This document shows positions 9,801 to 19,449 of a stretch of 64,000 nucleotides of DNA, piece by piece (positions within the stretch are counted from its first letter, which is position 1; each line of letters opens with the position of its first letter). The notes under the pieces were generated by a model. That model saw nothing but the letters and a program-made list of their open reading frames with translations. It was not told the DNA's origin and ran no database searches. Origin of the DNA: Pseudopyrenochaeta lycopersici (Eukaryota > Ascomycota > Dothideomycetes > Pleosporales > Pseudopyrenochaetaceae); NCBI GenBank assembly GCA_003313425.1, contig NHZP01000067.1, forward strand, positions 1-64,000, given 5' to 3'. The translations under genes were made by a program, and so were the position numbers.

Positions 9801-11248
9801 TCCTTTTTTTCAAAGGGTTGAGGAGTTTCATGATCCCTTCTCGAATCCAGAGCACTTGCAGCGTGGGCCATACTAGTGGACTGGCGGCGCTTCATGCGCT
9901 CAGCCCGGGAAAGAGCTTCTCTGCCATTCCTTTTCGAGAAACTATGACTTTTGGAAGGCTCCTCAAATTCTGATGCAGTCATCAGTAGACTTTCTGCTGA
10001 TTCGAACTCTTCCTCACCATCGTCTGTGATGACGGAGGCAGACTCGTCGCTCTCATCTTCCGAAATCGATTCCCAGGTTTCCAAGTTTGGAGGGCCTGAT
10101 TTTAATTGGTATGCGCGCGGCTCTGCCTCCTTCGTCTTCATCTCGGGCATAAGGGACCATGCCTGGTCAAACCACAGTTGGTGCAGCGACTCATCTTGCT
10201 CTTTGGGAAGAGACCTGCGTAGAAGGTTTTGTCGTGCGCACTTGTCCAGCCTCCAGAAGCGCACACAGAAACAGAAAACCATCTTGAAGATCCTTCTGTA
10301 TCTTTGGGTAGTTGCCTTGCGACCAACCAACTCGAAAGGCGCCTTGTACGTGCGATCGGGGTATGAACTACGAAGCAGACACCGGATTGAAACATCGGTA
10401 TAGCGGACTGTGTCTTCACATCGATCAAAGACTTGGTCTAGCGCTGCGACTAGAAGGCTTAGTCTATACTCATCTTCCTTGCAGCTGTACAGATCCACGC
10501 CTCCGTAGAGTCCGAGGTGCAGATTCCGCACCGTGACGACGGGGATCTGCGCGAGCTGCACGAGGAGCCTGCGCTCTGCACCAGCGAAGGTTTCCGCCCA
10601 TCCAGTGCGTCGCATCCAGTTCGTGTTCAAAGCCATGTCGCAACCGCCAAGGTCATTGGTTGCATTCGTTCGACGACGATTCATGCGTTCAAGTTCTTTA
10701 AGATGTAGCTGTTCGAGGCGCTGCAGGCGCGGTGCAGAGGTCTGTTGCAAGCTGCTGTCGACGACAGAACTGCGAGTAGCAGATGTACGATCCTGTTTCA
10801 CAATCCAATAACCGTACGCCCCATTATGGTCCCAGCTTTGGAGCATCAGGCCTCGGCTGACATGATCGTGGAGCCATGTCAAGGACTTGCGCTTCACGCC
10901 GTGCTTAGCAGATAAATGGCGACCCATAAGGTCGATGCTCGTCGTCTTATGGCCACAATGCTTACACGCATTTCCAAGGTGATTGGCAAGATAGGGATGG
11001 GGCGGAGAGTGGTCTGGTCGCAGGCGGAGCTCTCTTGGGCCTAGGATGTTGTACGGTTTGAGAAGTTCGCGTAGCTGCTTCGTTATATACCTGGAATGGT
11101 TGTGTTTTTCAACCACATGATCAGCGATGGACTTGCTGGTGCCATGCAGAGCAAATTTGCACAGGCGACAGATGATGACTGGCTCAGGCTCGTTGACGTG
11201 GAGATTGAGCTGCTCGAGGAGCTCTCTTAATCCGAGTTGAGCCGTCAT
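6857..11248 (-). CDS. Intact 1463-aa C2H2 / tyrosine-recombinase-like / Cys-cluster protein, helicase-less member of the fungal RecQ-associated giant family
   Basis: One uninterrupted 1463-codon frame in a region full of RIP debris. Two N-terminal zinc fingers are visible: C27-C30-H44-H49 and C95-C98-H111-H116 (DUF3505-like). The middle (residues ~490-955) follows the order seen upstream of RecQ-type helicases in fungal giant proteins and carries a tyrosine-recombinase-like signature: QAPRGTEL (R749), K783, LSVRTYRQ (R869/R872), QSGH (H912) and MSYG (Y921). A basic Ser-rich linker (~965-990) follows where the helicase would sit. The C-terminus has Cys pockets C1092/C1095/C1111, C1142/C1145, C1306/C1309/C1326 and C1353/C1356/C1363/C1382. 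The same C-terminal pattern follows the helicase in the 23.3-30.1 kb copy. It is probably a nuclear DNA-binding protein; recombinase activity is inference from five spaced residues. Codons look normal, so it has escaped RIP or is single-copy. Confidence 0.7.
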   Translation of the reverse strand: MTAQLGLRELLEQLNLHVNEPEPVIICRLCKFALHGTSKSIADHVVEKHNHSRYITKQLRELLKPYNILGPRELRLRPDHSPPHPYLANHLGNACKHCGHKTTSIDLMGRHLSAKHGVKRKSLTWLHDHVSRGLMLQSWDHNGAYGYWIVKQDRTSATRSSVVDSSLQQTSAPRLQRLEQLHLKELERMNRRRTNATNDLGGCDMALNTNWMRRTGWAETFAGAERRLLVQLAQIPVVTVRNLHLGLYGGVDLYSCKEDEYRLSLLVAALDQVFDRCEDTVRYTDVSIRCLLRSSYPDRTYKAPFELVGRKATTQRYRRIFKMVFCFCVRFWRLDKCARQNLLRRSLPKEQDESLHQLWFDQAWSLMPEMKTKEAEPRAYQLKSGPPNLETWESISEDESDESASVITDDGEEEFESAESLLMTASEFEEPSKSHSFSKRNGREALSRAERMKRRQSTSMAHAASALDSRRDHETPQPFEKKEATWSSLLEDMLFRFVYFLSTEEYEDGTPSSTLLIYSSGVLGLTQGGSTFERAGNYTSKLSAMIYCVRMIILEATLPRFAHVGLGWSVRPRHGQVELLNQARGKNLCLGSPTPMNELLSLRDYGRVSSRSEGPSFRVTWSQDGQVVSWEKHSLSMAKFRQISHDSIQDTLAVCSELMYGWSPPIDLGSIRDHLADTSAGYSFVTDSANGLSESYLELSRRASLATVNGLLADDDWDDQAVRRYLELYSQMTELMMLSLYLLGGQAPRGTELSALEHCNGSSTSRGVCVYSRKMALIFRHAKSRRSTNHEFYVVRFMPDEVGRLLYYYLVFIRPFVCMLHREFHAGDIDSTLLFSLPTVPKEPLKTSVLTKALERQTTSTVGFRLSVRTYRQLVIAVTDKHIRHISEPFNRHDDRSTKADPNVAYAWQSGHRPLQRGMSYGIDGAFPDTLQPALLNIYEWASNEWHKFLQLEPAAHNACIETIEGQKRKVPSSSSDSSPKRRCTTQRTGIDSSPPNEQALLKPMPHKIGQGPWAKEVEVAFYKSTLKQAWLGCMPIFSRPSHFERDRVIEERKKILAHITSEEAELNRRFDSRHRLHGIDKEFVRWRNVGCQLCYADSGKMEPDHLLEHCNRHRSSARARQIFDWLQALELPRRSRGASWCDLCSMTEFVCADIITGVRLGDAKHEAERSYWREQAEKSLDGDGKCQMKLVVKRTIAALCAYDEHILGAFLMERLSEENGVDIMAKNQVEFWFRQRVSLGGSAVLRLLFVFEMLISAFNFRRSQPSATKSPNSSVISPLLCGYGWDNDDEVQGWHNTLKWWMGKCGFCAGRGLEDTKINHSLSNCRRGGLTQRSIRMGEAIFLEGFKAKGGCARCAVPREICDRWAKSSDGVWREQPLERCQYGRLVYDTVVGLYQCTDTRYAFDLLTTIEEEGEEEYRDLDDVDVTMWLCRKLVVANVEGTEMLRQLWVWTQMLQKARLEY

Positions 11249-11519
11249 AGCAGCTCTACGGCCAGTAAGAAGTACGAGGAGTACGCAGTAAGATAGAGCT
11301 AATCAGTAAGCTGTAGTAGTCGGGGAGAAGGATGTTCGTGATAAGTTGGCAAGCAAAAGCGCGTTGACGCGTAACATGTGTGCGCGTAGAGAGGTCGCAT
11401 GAGATGCGAGGGGGTTTGGCTGGAAGAGGCAATGACTTCCCGAAAGGGTTTAGTTTAGGAGAGGGGGGCATTCCCTAGCGGCATACCTGAGTAGGACTAG
11501 ACAGATGAGGAGATTGACT
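11249..11519. other. 5' flank of the 1463-codon gene
   Basis: GC-balanced upstream region that ends the island; AT-rich sequence starts near 11520. No clear TATA box near the ATG and no second gene seen. A minus-strand 71-codon ORF (11256-11471) with Pro/Ser-rich sequence is probably chance. Confidence 0.35.
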
Positions 11520-11900
11520 ATGCTATGCAAGACATTAACACGCTTTGCTTAAGTGCAGCCGTAATTAAGTTATATAAAGAGCTTCTTACTATAGACTAGA
11601 TCGCTCAGCACGCTGCCTCTTAGGAGACTCCTCTAACTAGTCCTAGAATAGAGCAATCGCGTTAGGTTAAGGCCATAACCTTCTCAGAACATTAGTACTT
11701 TAAGAGGGTCTGGATCTAGCAGGAGATTTGCCTCGCAAAAGTTTTAGTTTTTACTTATAAATTTTAATCTTTGCCTTAGCTTTTATTAAAAGCTCTCTTA
11801 AAGGTGTTTTCTAACATCTGCTCAGACATAGAGAATAGCTTTTTAGGAGATATTACAACAGTACCTACTCTCTAAGTTTTAAAAGACGTACAAGCACTAT
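11520..11900 (+). pseudogene. RIP-mutated HET-domain-like remnant
   Basis: On the plus strand, across several TAG stops, a segment reads YFKRVWI-stop-QEICLAKVLVFTY near 11696-11755. It resembles the conserved W/F-x-RVW-x-QE-x-x-x-A segment of fungal heterokaryon-incompatibility (HET) domains, with the stop standing where another residue is expected. Leu-rich, RIP-damaged sequence surrounds it. Only this one motif supports the call; the rest cannot be aligned by eye. Confidence 0.3.
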
Positions 11901-12357
11901 AAATATATATTTTAAGTACTGTTAACAGAAGGATACTAGAATTTATTAGTGTTCGCCTAGTTACTGTAGTTAAGATTTTAACTTTAATTAGGGAGATATA
12001 GCATAATATAACAGAATTACTAGACCCTAAACTAAAACTAAATCTCTAGATTCTGAGAATGTAAACAGTTTAGTTTAAAGCCACTAACCTAAGCTACTAA
12101 TCTGGTGCTCGTTATGTAATACAGGGTCTGGTACGGTTACCAGTTACATATACCTAGATGCCCGCAAATCTATTAACATGCTGCGTTAAGGCTAACACTA
12201 CCGCCGCCATATCCCGACCAGATTAGCCCAGTATCACGGCCACTTCCTCTTCTCTAAAGCGTCTGTTAACCTAAATAAAAATGCGTCGCTATTGTAGTCT
12301 CTATTAGCGAGAAACTAGTAGTAAATAAACAATTGAAAGTCGTGTAAGCTGTAGTAA

Positions 12358-12505
12358 AGCTCGTCCTTTCCCCTTCCCCTCCTCCTCGGCCTCGTCCTCC
12401 TCTCTCCTCCCTTCTCCCTTCTTCCTCTTCCTCTTCCTCTTCCTCTTCTTCTTCTTCTTCTTCTTTTTCTTTTTCTTTTTCTTCTTTTTCTTCTTCTTTC
12501 TCCCC
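12358..12505. repeat. Polypyrimidine low-complexity tract (CTTCCT/TTC)
   Basis: About 150 bp of pure C/T on the plus strand: TCC-rich at the left, then CTTCCT hexamers, then TTC/TTTTTC iterations. In the minus frame it gives only Arg/Lys-Arg polymer, so I treat it as a simple repeat. It separates the HET-like remnant from the MITE pair. Confidence 0.85.
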
Positions 12506-12755
12506 TCTCCGGCTTCAGCGTTAAGACCAAGAGCTACTACTCTCTCTAGTAAAGTTAATTTGTTTATACATTTTTGCTAGTAAGAATAGTAGACTTTAGA
12601 TAAAAAGCGCTTTGTTAGCGGGTAGTAGTGCTTCAAAGGGATTATGTACATGCGCTACGTGTCCTTTCCAGACTTCTACAAGCGAGCGCTTTTAATAGGT
12701 AGCTAGTAGTTATCTTATAAGTTAGAGCTGCGCTTACGTAATATAACGAAGTTAA

Positions 12756-13178
12756 CCTGTTCTACCACCTAGTGGGCCGAACTACCTAGTAGGCCACCCC
12801 AAAAACCTACCAAAAACAGCTAAAACAGTATATTAAGATCTTAACTACAGCTATATCTTATAGGACTAGGTCTTATAGATAGCTTTTTATTACTATTAGA
12901 AAGTATATTCTAGAGTGTAAGTGTGTAGACTTTAGCTAATCTCTTAATCTCGAGTTTTGGTCAAAATTTAGGGGCTAAAAGTAAATATCTTAATAACTAT
13001 AGCCTTAATATATTCTATACTTATAGAAAATACTCTAAGTAGGGTAAAAAGACTAAATACTAATTCTAGATCTATAAAATACAGCCGTGGTTAAGATCTT
13101 AACATGCTGTTTTAGCTATTTTAGGTGAATTTTTGGGGTAGCCTACTAGGTGGTTCAGCCTACTAGGTAGTAGAACAC
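12756..13178. mobile_element. MITE-like element 1, long imperfect TIRs, possible gttaa TSD
   Basis: The left end (12758 to ~12845, beginning TGTTCTACCACCTAGT) is an imperfect inverted copy of the right end (~13085 to 13177). Both arms share the CCTAGTAGGC, CACCCCAAAAA, AGCTAAAACAG and TTAAGATCTTAA blocks over ~88 bp. The ~240-bp interior is AT-rich and non-coding. The 5-mer gttaa flanks both sides (12751-12755, 13179-13183) and may be a target duplication. Small size, no ORF and long TIRs suit a non-autonomous DNA transposon. Confidence 0.7.
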
Positions 13179-13187
13179 GTTAAGCGC

Positions 13188-13613
13188 AGCGTCTAAGGAA
13201 AATTGGTTCAGCTTTTAGTAGAACTCCCACTAAAAAAGCTGTTTTGCCTCCGTTTACTAGCAAATATCTCCACTATAACGCATAAAAGCAATAAAAATAT
13301 AGATATATATATATATTTCTATATATATTTCTATATAAATATACTTTTTAAAATACTTATTTCGCGCTATATATATGCGAAGTACATCGTTAAAGTTATA
13401 TATAGCGTCTAAAATTTTAAGCCCTCCTACGCTAAGAATGCTAATTTTCCTCTAAAATAGAGTATTATATACTTTATAATATAAGTTTATATATAAAGTA
13501 ATAGCCTTATTAAGTTTTTTTGAATATATAGAAAAGGGTAGTAGAGAGGGGGGGGGGGGGGTACTTTGGTGGGTGAGTTCCACCAAAAGCCGAACCAATT
13601 TACCTCAGACGCT
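13188..13613. mobile_element. MITE-like element 2, ~50-bp TIRs
   Basis: The left arm (from GCGTCTAAGGAAAATTGGTT near 13188) is repeated inverted at 13560-13613 (ending AATTTACCTCAGACGC). The arms share the AATTGGTTC and CTTTTRGTRGAACTC blocks over ~50 bp. The interior is extremely AT-rich and includes a run of 14 G at 13548-13561. It begins only ~10 bp after element 1 ends, so the two are adjacent insertions. TSD unclear. Confidence 0.65.
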
Positions 13614-13671
13614 TGGCTGAGCTTCAACTAGCTAAGCAAATCTGGCTAGTAAGATAAGCTGGTAGCGAGTT

Positions 13672-13760
13672 CTTAGCGCGGGCCGGTATACTTTTTCCTA
13701 CAAACTTTTTCCTGCAAACTTTTTCCTAAATACTTTTTTCTTTCTTTTCTATCTTAAAAA
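13672..13760 (+). repeat. Leader/promoter-like repeat copy A, split by the two MITEs
   Basis: This segment carries three iterations of ACTTTTTCCTA-type words, then ACTTTTTTCTTTCTTTTC, ending at the ATG of the F-box pseudogene. Its upstream part (12661-12705, with the 20-mer AAGCGAGCGCTTTTAATAGG) lies on the far side of the two MITEs. The same two parts are contiguous at 17818-17937. So the leader here was opened by MITE insertion, apart from about 100 bp of other sequence now missing from copy B. Confidence 0.65.
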
Positions 13761-15260
13761 TGACTGCGAGACACGATCCTATGGCCTTTCCCTAGCGCTC
13801 GTTGCCTGACGATATCCGTCTTTTGATCCTCAATAAAATCTCAGGCTAGAAACATTCTGGCTGGGCTTAGTACGCCGCCGTCTGCTAAGAATAGCAGGCT
13901 GTTCTTAAACCAAAGAATTTCTCCCAACTTATAGTAAAGCCATCCTGTCTAGACAAGCTAAAAACCCTCGTTATCCGACAAAGGCCTCTTATCTAGCATA
14001 TTTGTCTCTACATTAATCTTCCTCTATACGCCTATTACGATTATAAACAAGAGACTAGTAGATCTAATTATAGGTATACCTTTATTAGAGAGGCTATCTT
14101 AAGGCTCTTTACTATCTTAAGGACCTGGCAGCGTATAGGTTAGCTAACACTTAAGCTAAGCGCATCTTTACTAAGTAACTCACAACATTAGTTTAAGAAC
14201 TACTGTTTTAGACCTAGACATAAAGATATAAGAGACTAGACCTAACAGGAGAAAGCTATCTAATAGCATGACCTAAAGCATAGCTAGGTTAACGGTCAGC
14301 AGGTTCAGGCTCCCGATCCGTCCGCTATTTAGCGCCTCTTCTCTCCGCTCTGCGAGAGTGTCCCCTTAGCTCTTCCTGTTATTTATACTGTTACAGGCTT
14401 CTATATACGTTAATAACTTTAATATAAGATACGTCCTAAAGTACTAGGAGGCTTATAGGAGAAACTCCCTAGGCTAGAAAGTATAGTCTACGAGCTATAG
14501 CCTGCCCCAGAATTCCGCAACATAAGGTTAGAGATCTTTAGTATATTTAACCCTATATCCTATTTTTCCTTCTAACATCTTAATAGATCTAGCCTGCTTA
14601 TTAAAGTAAAGTATTCTAAAACACGTTAAAAGAGTACCTATCTTTTAGGACTTTAATTACTAACTTATACTAGCACTACGTAATAAGTATATATAATATT
14701 TTTACCCTAAAATCCCTACAGGATTCCTAGATTACAATTTCCTGCTAGCCAAAGCGTTTAACGCTAAAAGTCACTATCTAGAGCACCTTTCTATTTTATA
14801 CATAATTAACGCCTAGAAGTTTTTTACCTTATCCTAGAAGAAGCTATGTACCTAGAATCTCCTACAGTCGCTAACACTTACATTACCTACACTAGCCTAG
14901 ACAGCTCCTTATAAAAATGTGTATACACTATTATAAGACGCTAGTTTAGTTACGCTAAGGATACTGCAGCTCTAAACCATAGTGCTCTAGAACAGTAAAC
15001 AAGAACACGCCTGTACAGTACTGTATTAGCAATATAGTATAAGCGCAATAGCTACACTTACATAGCATAGTACATAGGATCTTAAGTTCAGTAATAATGT
15101 AGTTACGTCCTAGAAGAAGGTAGCCCCTAATCCCTACTACCTATAGTTAGAAAAGGAAGTATTAGGCAACATAGAGATCAGGTCCTATAGCAATGCTATT
15201 TATTATCTATACTTACTAGAGGGAGTAATTAATATAGAATTACTACGTTAAATCTGTTAC
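13760..15260 (+). pseudogene. RIP-mutated fungal F-box-like protein gene
   Basis: The plus-strand frame from ATG 13760 reads RSLPDDIRLLILNKISG, then YAAVC-stop-E-stop-QAVL...NFSQLIVKPSCLDKL, then HICLYINLPLYAYYDY. This is the layout of the large Pezizomycotina F-box-like family: an F-box-type LPxxIRLxIL helix, then VCxEWQ..IE..NFxxL. Further on, FYIR..L.YKIRPKVLGGL and LPRLESIVYEL match the mid-region. The distal part, in another frame, has LEHLSILYIINAQKFF and SYSNAIYYLYLLEGVI. At least 15 in-frame TAG/TAA codons occupy expected Trp/Gln positions, the RIP signature, and a frameshift lies near 14650-14760. About 500 codons originally, which fits the family. Non-functional. Confidence 0.75.
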
Positions 15261-15261
15261 G

Positions 15262-15380
15262 AGGGAAATAATAACACATAGAGTAGAGAAGATAAATAGT
15301 TAGTTACCTTAACAACACTAAGGGAAATAATAACGCATAAAGTAGAAGAAATAAATAGTTAGCTATCTTAACAACACTAA
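15262..15380. repeat. ~59-bp tandem duplication
   Basis: Two adjacent ~59-bp units (15262-15320 and 15321-15380), both carrying GGGAAATAATAAC and AGATAAATAGTTAG / AACAACACTAAG-type words with a few transitions between them. It lies just downstream of the F-box pseudogene. Confidence 0.8.
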
Positions 15381-17817
15381 GGTATATAGAACCAACTAAG
15401 AGAAAAAGCAAAAGTAGTATCATTTATTAATGCCACTCTATCTACTTAGTTCTATAATAATAGCCTTAGAGTCTTCTCTTATGCATTTACAGACCCTCTT
15501 CTTAAGCAGAAGAAATCTACCTTAGTAATGCACACTTATCACCAGCCTAAAAACTATACACTTTTAACTTAGTATAAAGCCTTTTTTTACCCTCTATCTT
15601 CTTTATCTTTGTTTTCTTCTCTTCTAAAGGTTACGTTTTCCCCTCTTTTCCTTGTACTTATCGTCTATGTGTGTGTGTATGTATCTGTAGTACTCAGCGA
15701 GCCCAGAGGAGAAGTTTTAACCTTAATACTCTAGGCAGAAGCCCGCTAAGCTTAACAACCGTAACCTAGCCTAATCTAGATGCAGCAAATCAATAGTTGG
15801 CTAGCCTCAGAAGGACAAAAAATCTGCAGGATTAGTAGCGCACAAGCTACTTAGCCCACCACTTCTACAGCAGAACTTTATCAGCCTATCTTCTCTTTAT
15901 CTACCTTTTCTCTAGCAGAACTTTATCCGCCCAGCTTCTCTCTACCCAGCTTCTCTCTAGTAGCGGCCCATCTTCTCTCTAGCAGTAGCGGCAACTAATT
16001 TAGTATACGCGCAGCTATTCTTTACAGACAGCGGCGCACTAAGCCCAGCCACAATGTTTCTAGCCTAAGATTTCATCAGATATCAGCAGGTAACAAGGAC
16101 GCAGCGTAGCTGTGCGCGCTAAGACTGAACTAAGACTAGCGTTTGTAGCGCGTGCCTCACGCCTCCACTCTTCGCCGCCAGCAGTATAGACGCTAGCGCC
16201 CAAAAGGCCTAGCGTAGCTACGTAACAACAAAGACGGCGCTCCGCAGAAGCCACGCCAGCCGCGCTAGCTATACCCTAAGTTATTAAAGTAAAGTAATAA
16301 CAACTAGGAATACTGCACTTAGTATCTTCGCCGCTTACCTTAATTAAGCGTAAGCAATTATTAAAGCTTGTTTAGCGTCGGCTAACAATAGCGCCACGCG
16401 CACTAGCACCCCGTGCGTAGCAGCGGACCTCAGGAGCCGTATAGACGCTAGCATCCATAAGGCTTAGCGTAACTACGTAACCGCTACCGTACACCTAATT
16501 CGCTATAAGGCTTTAGTAAGTTATCTAAAGTCTAGTTAGCTTTTGCATCTATTATACAGATACGCATGCGCTGCTTAGTTATTGCGCTTTTGTAGTAGTA
16601 AGAATATTCTTTCTATCGTTTCGTCTTAACCCTCCCTAAAACCCAAGCCCGCCGACAAGGACCTGCCTTATCTTAGGCGTTCACGTCGCTCTTAGGTATT
16701 TTAAATCTATAGAGGGAATTAACTTTCTAACGCAGAGCGTGTTAGATAGCCCACTAACTACTTTTAGGTAAGCCTTAATTTAGGCTCTTAATTAAAAATA
16801 ACATTTAGCAGGCTATTCGAGCGCTTAAAGCACACTAACGCGAGGCTTGCCTTGTAGTCCATAGTACAGGGTAACAGCTCCTGCCCGCAACTGTGTTTAT
16901 ACACATAGCCTCTTTCCTTCCTAACAAAGACAGTTCTTAAAGCAGGTGGGATGTAGTAAACCCATAGACAGAAAGGTAAGACCGTCTCGCTAGCATGTTT
17001 ATTAAGAGCCGTTTCTCTTCAGCGCAATAACTTCTTTTTTTTTTCTTCAACATTATTAATATTATCATCACCATTATTATTATTATTATTATTATCATAG
17101 ATGTAAGTACTCTTTATTCCCACCGTCACGCCAGACACTTCTCCTAATCATCATCATCGCCCCAACATTAGACCGTCTGCTTATCTTTAAAGCATGTTGG
17201 ATCTAGACTCCGTATTGTCTATGATGTTACTGCTGCAGATGCATAACATGGCTTTCAAACTAACTGCTTTTCCTAGGTTCCTCCAATCTGGTCGCGACGT
17301 TTCGCCCGCCGCCCCCCTCCGCCGAGCCTGGGTTGGCTACCGCGCAGCCATCGCGGTCGAGCGCCGCATCCGCACCGTCGCACAGGCACAGGGTCGCGCG
17401 CTCGGGCCTAGCGTGTCAGCCTAGCTCGTTAGGCTTAGGAGACGGCACGGGCAGGCCGTAAGGGGGGCTCTAAGAGCCGTAGCAGCTCGCCGCCAATAAC
17501 TGTAAGTAATAATTTCATTTCTTATATTTAATTATTTAGCTTAACTTCTACTTCTACTTTTTACTCTACTCTACTTCTTCTCTTCTTTTACTCTACTGCC
17601 TTTCTTCTTCTTTTATTTACTAGGACAATTAGCTAGCACCTTCACGTAGTGTCCTAGGTCAGTAGCGCAGCCTGTTCGCGGGCTAGTCAGCAAAGCCAAG
17701 ACCAGCCAGCAAGTAGATAGAAATCTATACAAATGCACTAGTACTAGCTGTTTCCGTCCCATATATCTATCTACCTTAGCTAGACTACTTCGCCGACTTC
17801 GTAATTAATACGTAACC
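15381..17817. other. RIP-like spacer with short repeats and a GC-rich patch
   Basis: No recognisable gene. It contains iterated CTTCTCTCTAG words near 15890-15985. A ~45-bp direct repeat (TATAGACGCTAGC...CTACGTAAC) occurs at about 16180-16225 and 16438-16482. There is a polyT plus TTA microsatellite at 17034-17098. A GC-rich unmutated patch at 17290-17500 holds a 76-codon plus-strand ORF (17194-17424) with an Arg/Ala-rich end and no known family. The patch may be a recent insertion or simply a spared sequence. Confidence 0.4.
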
Positions 17818-17937
17818 TTTCCAGACTTTTATAAGCGAGCGCTTTTAATTAGTAGCTAGTAGTAAGTTTTTAGTGCGGACTAGTATACTTTTTCCTATAA
17901 ACTTTTTCCTAAATACTTTTTTCTTTCTTTTCCGCTG
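17818..17937 (+). repeat. Leader/promoter-like repeat copy B (uninterrupted)
   Basis: Second copy of the F-box leader: CTTTCCAGACTT, AAGCGAGCGCTTTTAAT, TAGCTAGTAGT, then the ACTTTTTCCTA iterations and CTTTCTTTTC. Here it has no MITEs and leads into a low-complexity K/E-coding tract instead of an F-box. Confidence 0.65.
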
Positions 17938-18226
17938 CGCTCTCCTCCGCTGCATCCTCCTCTGCCTTCTCCTCCGTCTTCTCCGCCGCCAGACGACTCG
18001 AACGCTCGCCCCCTTGCACCCTGTCGCCTCCGCTGCCCAGTCCACGACGTCGACTTGCCGGCATGACCTTCTCCGCCGCCTTCTCCTCTGTCTTCTTCTT
18101 CACCTTCTCCTCTGCCTTCTTCTCCGCCTTCTTCTCCGCCTTCTTCTCCGCCTTCTTCTCCGCCTTCTTCTCCGCCTTCTTCTTCGTCTCCTTCTCTACC
18201 GCCTCCTCCTCCCCCGCCTCATCCAT
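17909..18226 (-). repeat. 12-bp TTCTTCTCCGCC repeat, K/E-rich ORF
   Basis: Around 18110-18180 the plus strand iterates TTCTTCTCCGCC about six times. The minus frame (105 codons) gives KAEK units preceded by MDEAGEEEAVEKETKKK. It might be a charged coiled-coil protein fragment, but composition alone explains it. A GGAGGAGCAG-type tract follows at 18318-18400. Confidence 0.5.
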
Positions 18227-19449
18227 AGTATATGCTCAAGAATATACTTCATGGCATCTTCTCCGTTACGGAATAGAAACGCGGTATCCTTACAGCAGTG
18301 GCGGGTACTTTGTTGAGGAGAGGGCAGCAGCAGGAGGAGGAGCAGTAGCAGGAGGAGGAGCAGGAGCAGGAGGAGGAGCAGCAGCAGGACGGGACAGCGA
18401 CAGCAACGGAGGCCGTCAAGATCAAAGATGCTTGGGCGTCAAGGCCCGGAGCGGGCAGAAGGCGAGGGCATTTGGTTGAGCGAGGCAGGCCTGAAAGATA
18501 ATAGATGCGGGTCAAAAGAGGGCGTTGCCGCACGCATCGAAACACTTCAACACCTCTAATTCAATATATAACATTCTCATTCGAAGCATCGGGAGGCAGA
18601 TGTCTATTTGGGTTTGCTTCAGCTCAGCAAAGACCGTTAAGACTGTTCTTTGCTTACAATCAGGAACACGAGCTGTATCGTTCAGCGTCAGGTTACTTGT
18701 AGAACACTGGAGAATCATCTCAAGTAGTCGTACTCTAGGTTTGATGTGAATGGAGCAACCTGCATCTGTGTCGGTGAGGGCTGCTAATCATCGCTGATCC
18801 ACACAGTCCGCCACACATCAAAGCTGGAATGTATAGGTACTTGTAGCATCTTTATTACTGTAGTCGTTAAGTGCTAATAGAGAAGAGGGTTAAGCACTTA
18901 GCGGCTGCTGCGCTATTCTGCTACAATACGTCTAAGTCTGATATTCAAGCAGCAGCTTTTAAAGATAATAACTACAAAGATTATTATACTAAGGAGAAGA
19001 TCTAAAGAACTTCTTAAAAATAAGACAGCATAAAAGTGCTAAGCTCTTATCTTCTAAATATAATAGAAGCTTATGCTCTATTAGAGTTATAGATAATAGA
19101 GCAGGCAACTATATCTTACTAAATAATTATTAACCTTAATAGAGTACTCTTTCCCTAACATCTTTTCTAAAGCTGCTCCAATCTTATTAGCCCATACCTA
19201 ACAGACATTTCTTTCTAGGCTATATGTGCTTAGAACCATATTCTTAAAAGTAAAAACACTAAGTTTCTAGTAAGTGCGCTTAGAGGCGTCAGACCGGCCA
19301 CCCTTATAATAGAAAAATAGGATAATTAGACCCCAAAAGTGTATAGTAGCCATTAAATTAAATAGTTTTTCGCCGCTCACAAATCTTACTCCTAACACTA
19401 AATATCTATAGCTACTAGAGATTAGCTTTAGAAGCTAACTGTTAGGGAC
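18227..19449. other. Mixed spacer, no gene assigned
   Basis: 18430-18830 is GC-balanced with short ORFs on both strands and no recognised family. From ~18840 the sequence becomes AT-rich with scattered stops. A minus-strand stretch at ~18960-19360 reads partly (MATIHFWGLIILFFYYKGG, then VWANKIGAALEKMLGKEYS) but cannot be placed. Confidence 0.35.

Noticed and set aside
6857..11248. DUF3435 (Starship captain) identity for the 1463-aa protein
   Set aside because: The spacing and wording of the R...H...Y blocks, the N-terminal C2H2 pair and the C-terminal Cys pockets fit the RecQ-associated DUF3505-type family better; no DUF3435-like arrangement seen.
12315..12530. Minus-strand Arg/Lys-rich 71-codon ORF
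   Set aside because: Product of a polypyrimidine simple repeat; no non-repetitive sequence supports a protein.
17194..17424. 76-codon plus-strand ORF in a GC-rich patch as a gene
   Set aside because: No family, no promoter or intron evidence, and Arg/Ala bias explained by local GC content; mentioned only as part of the spacer.
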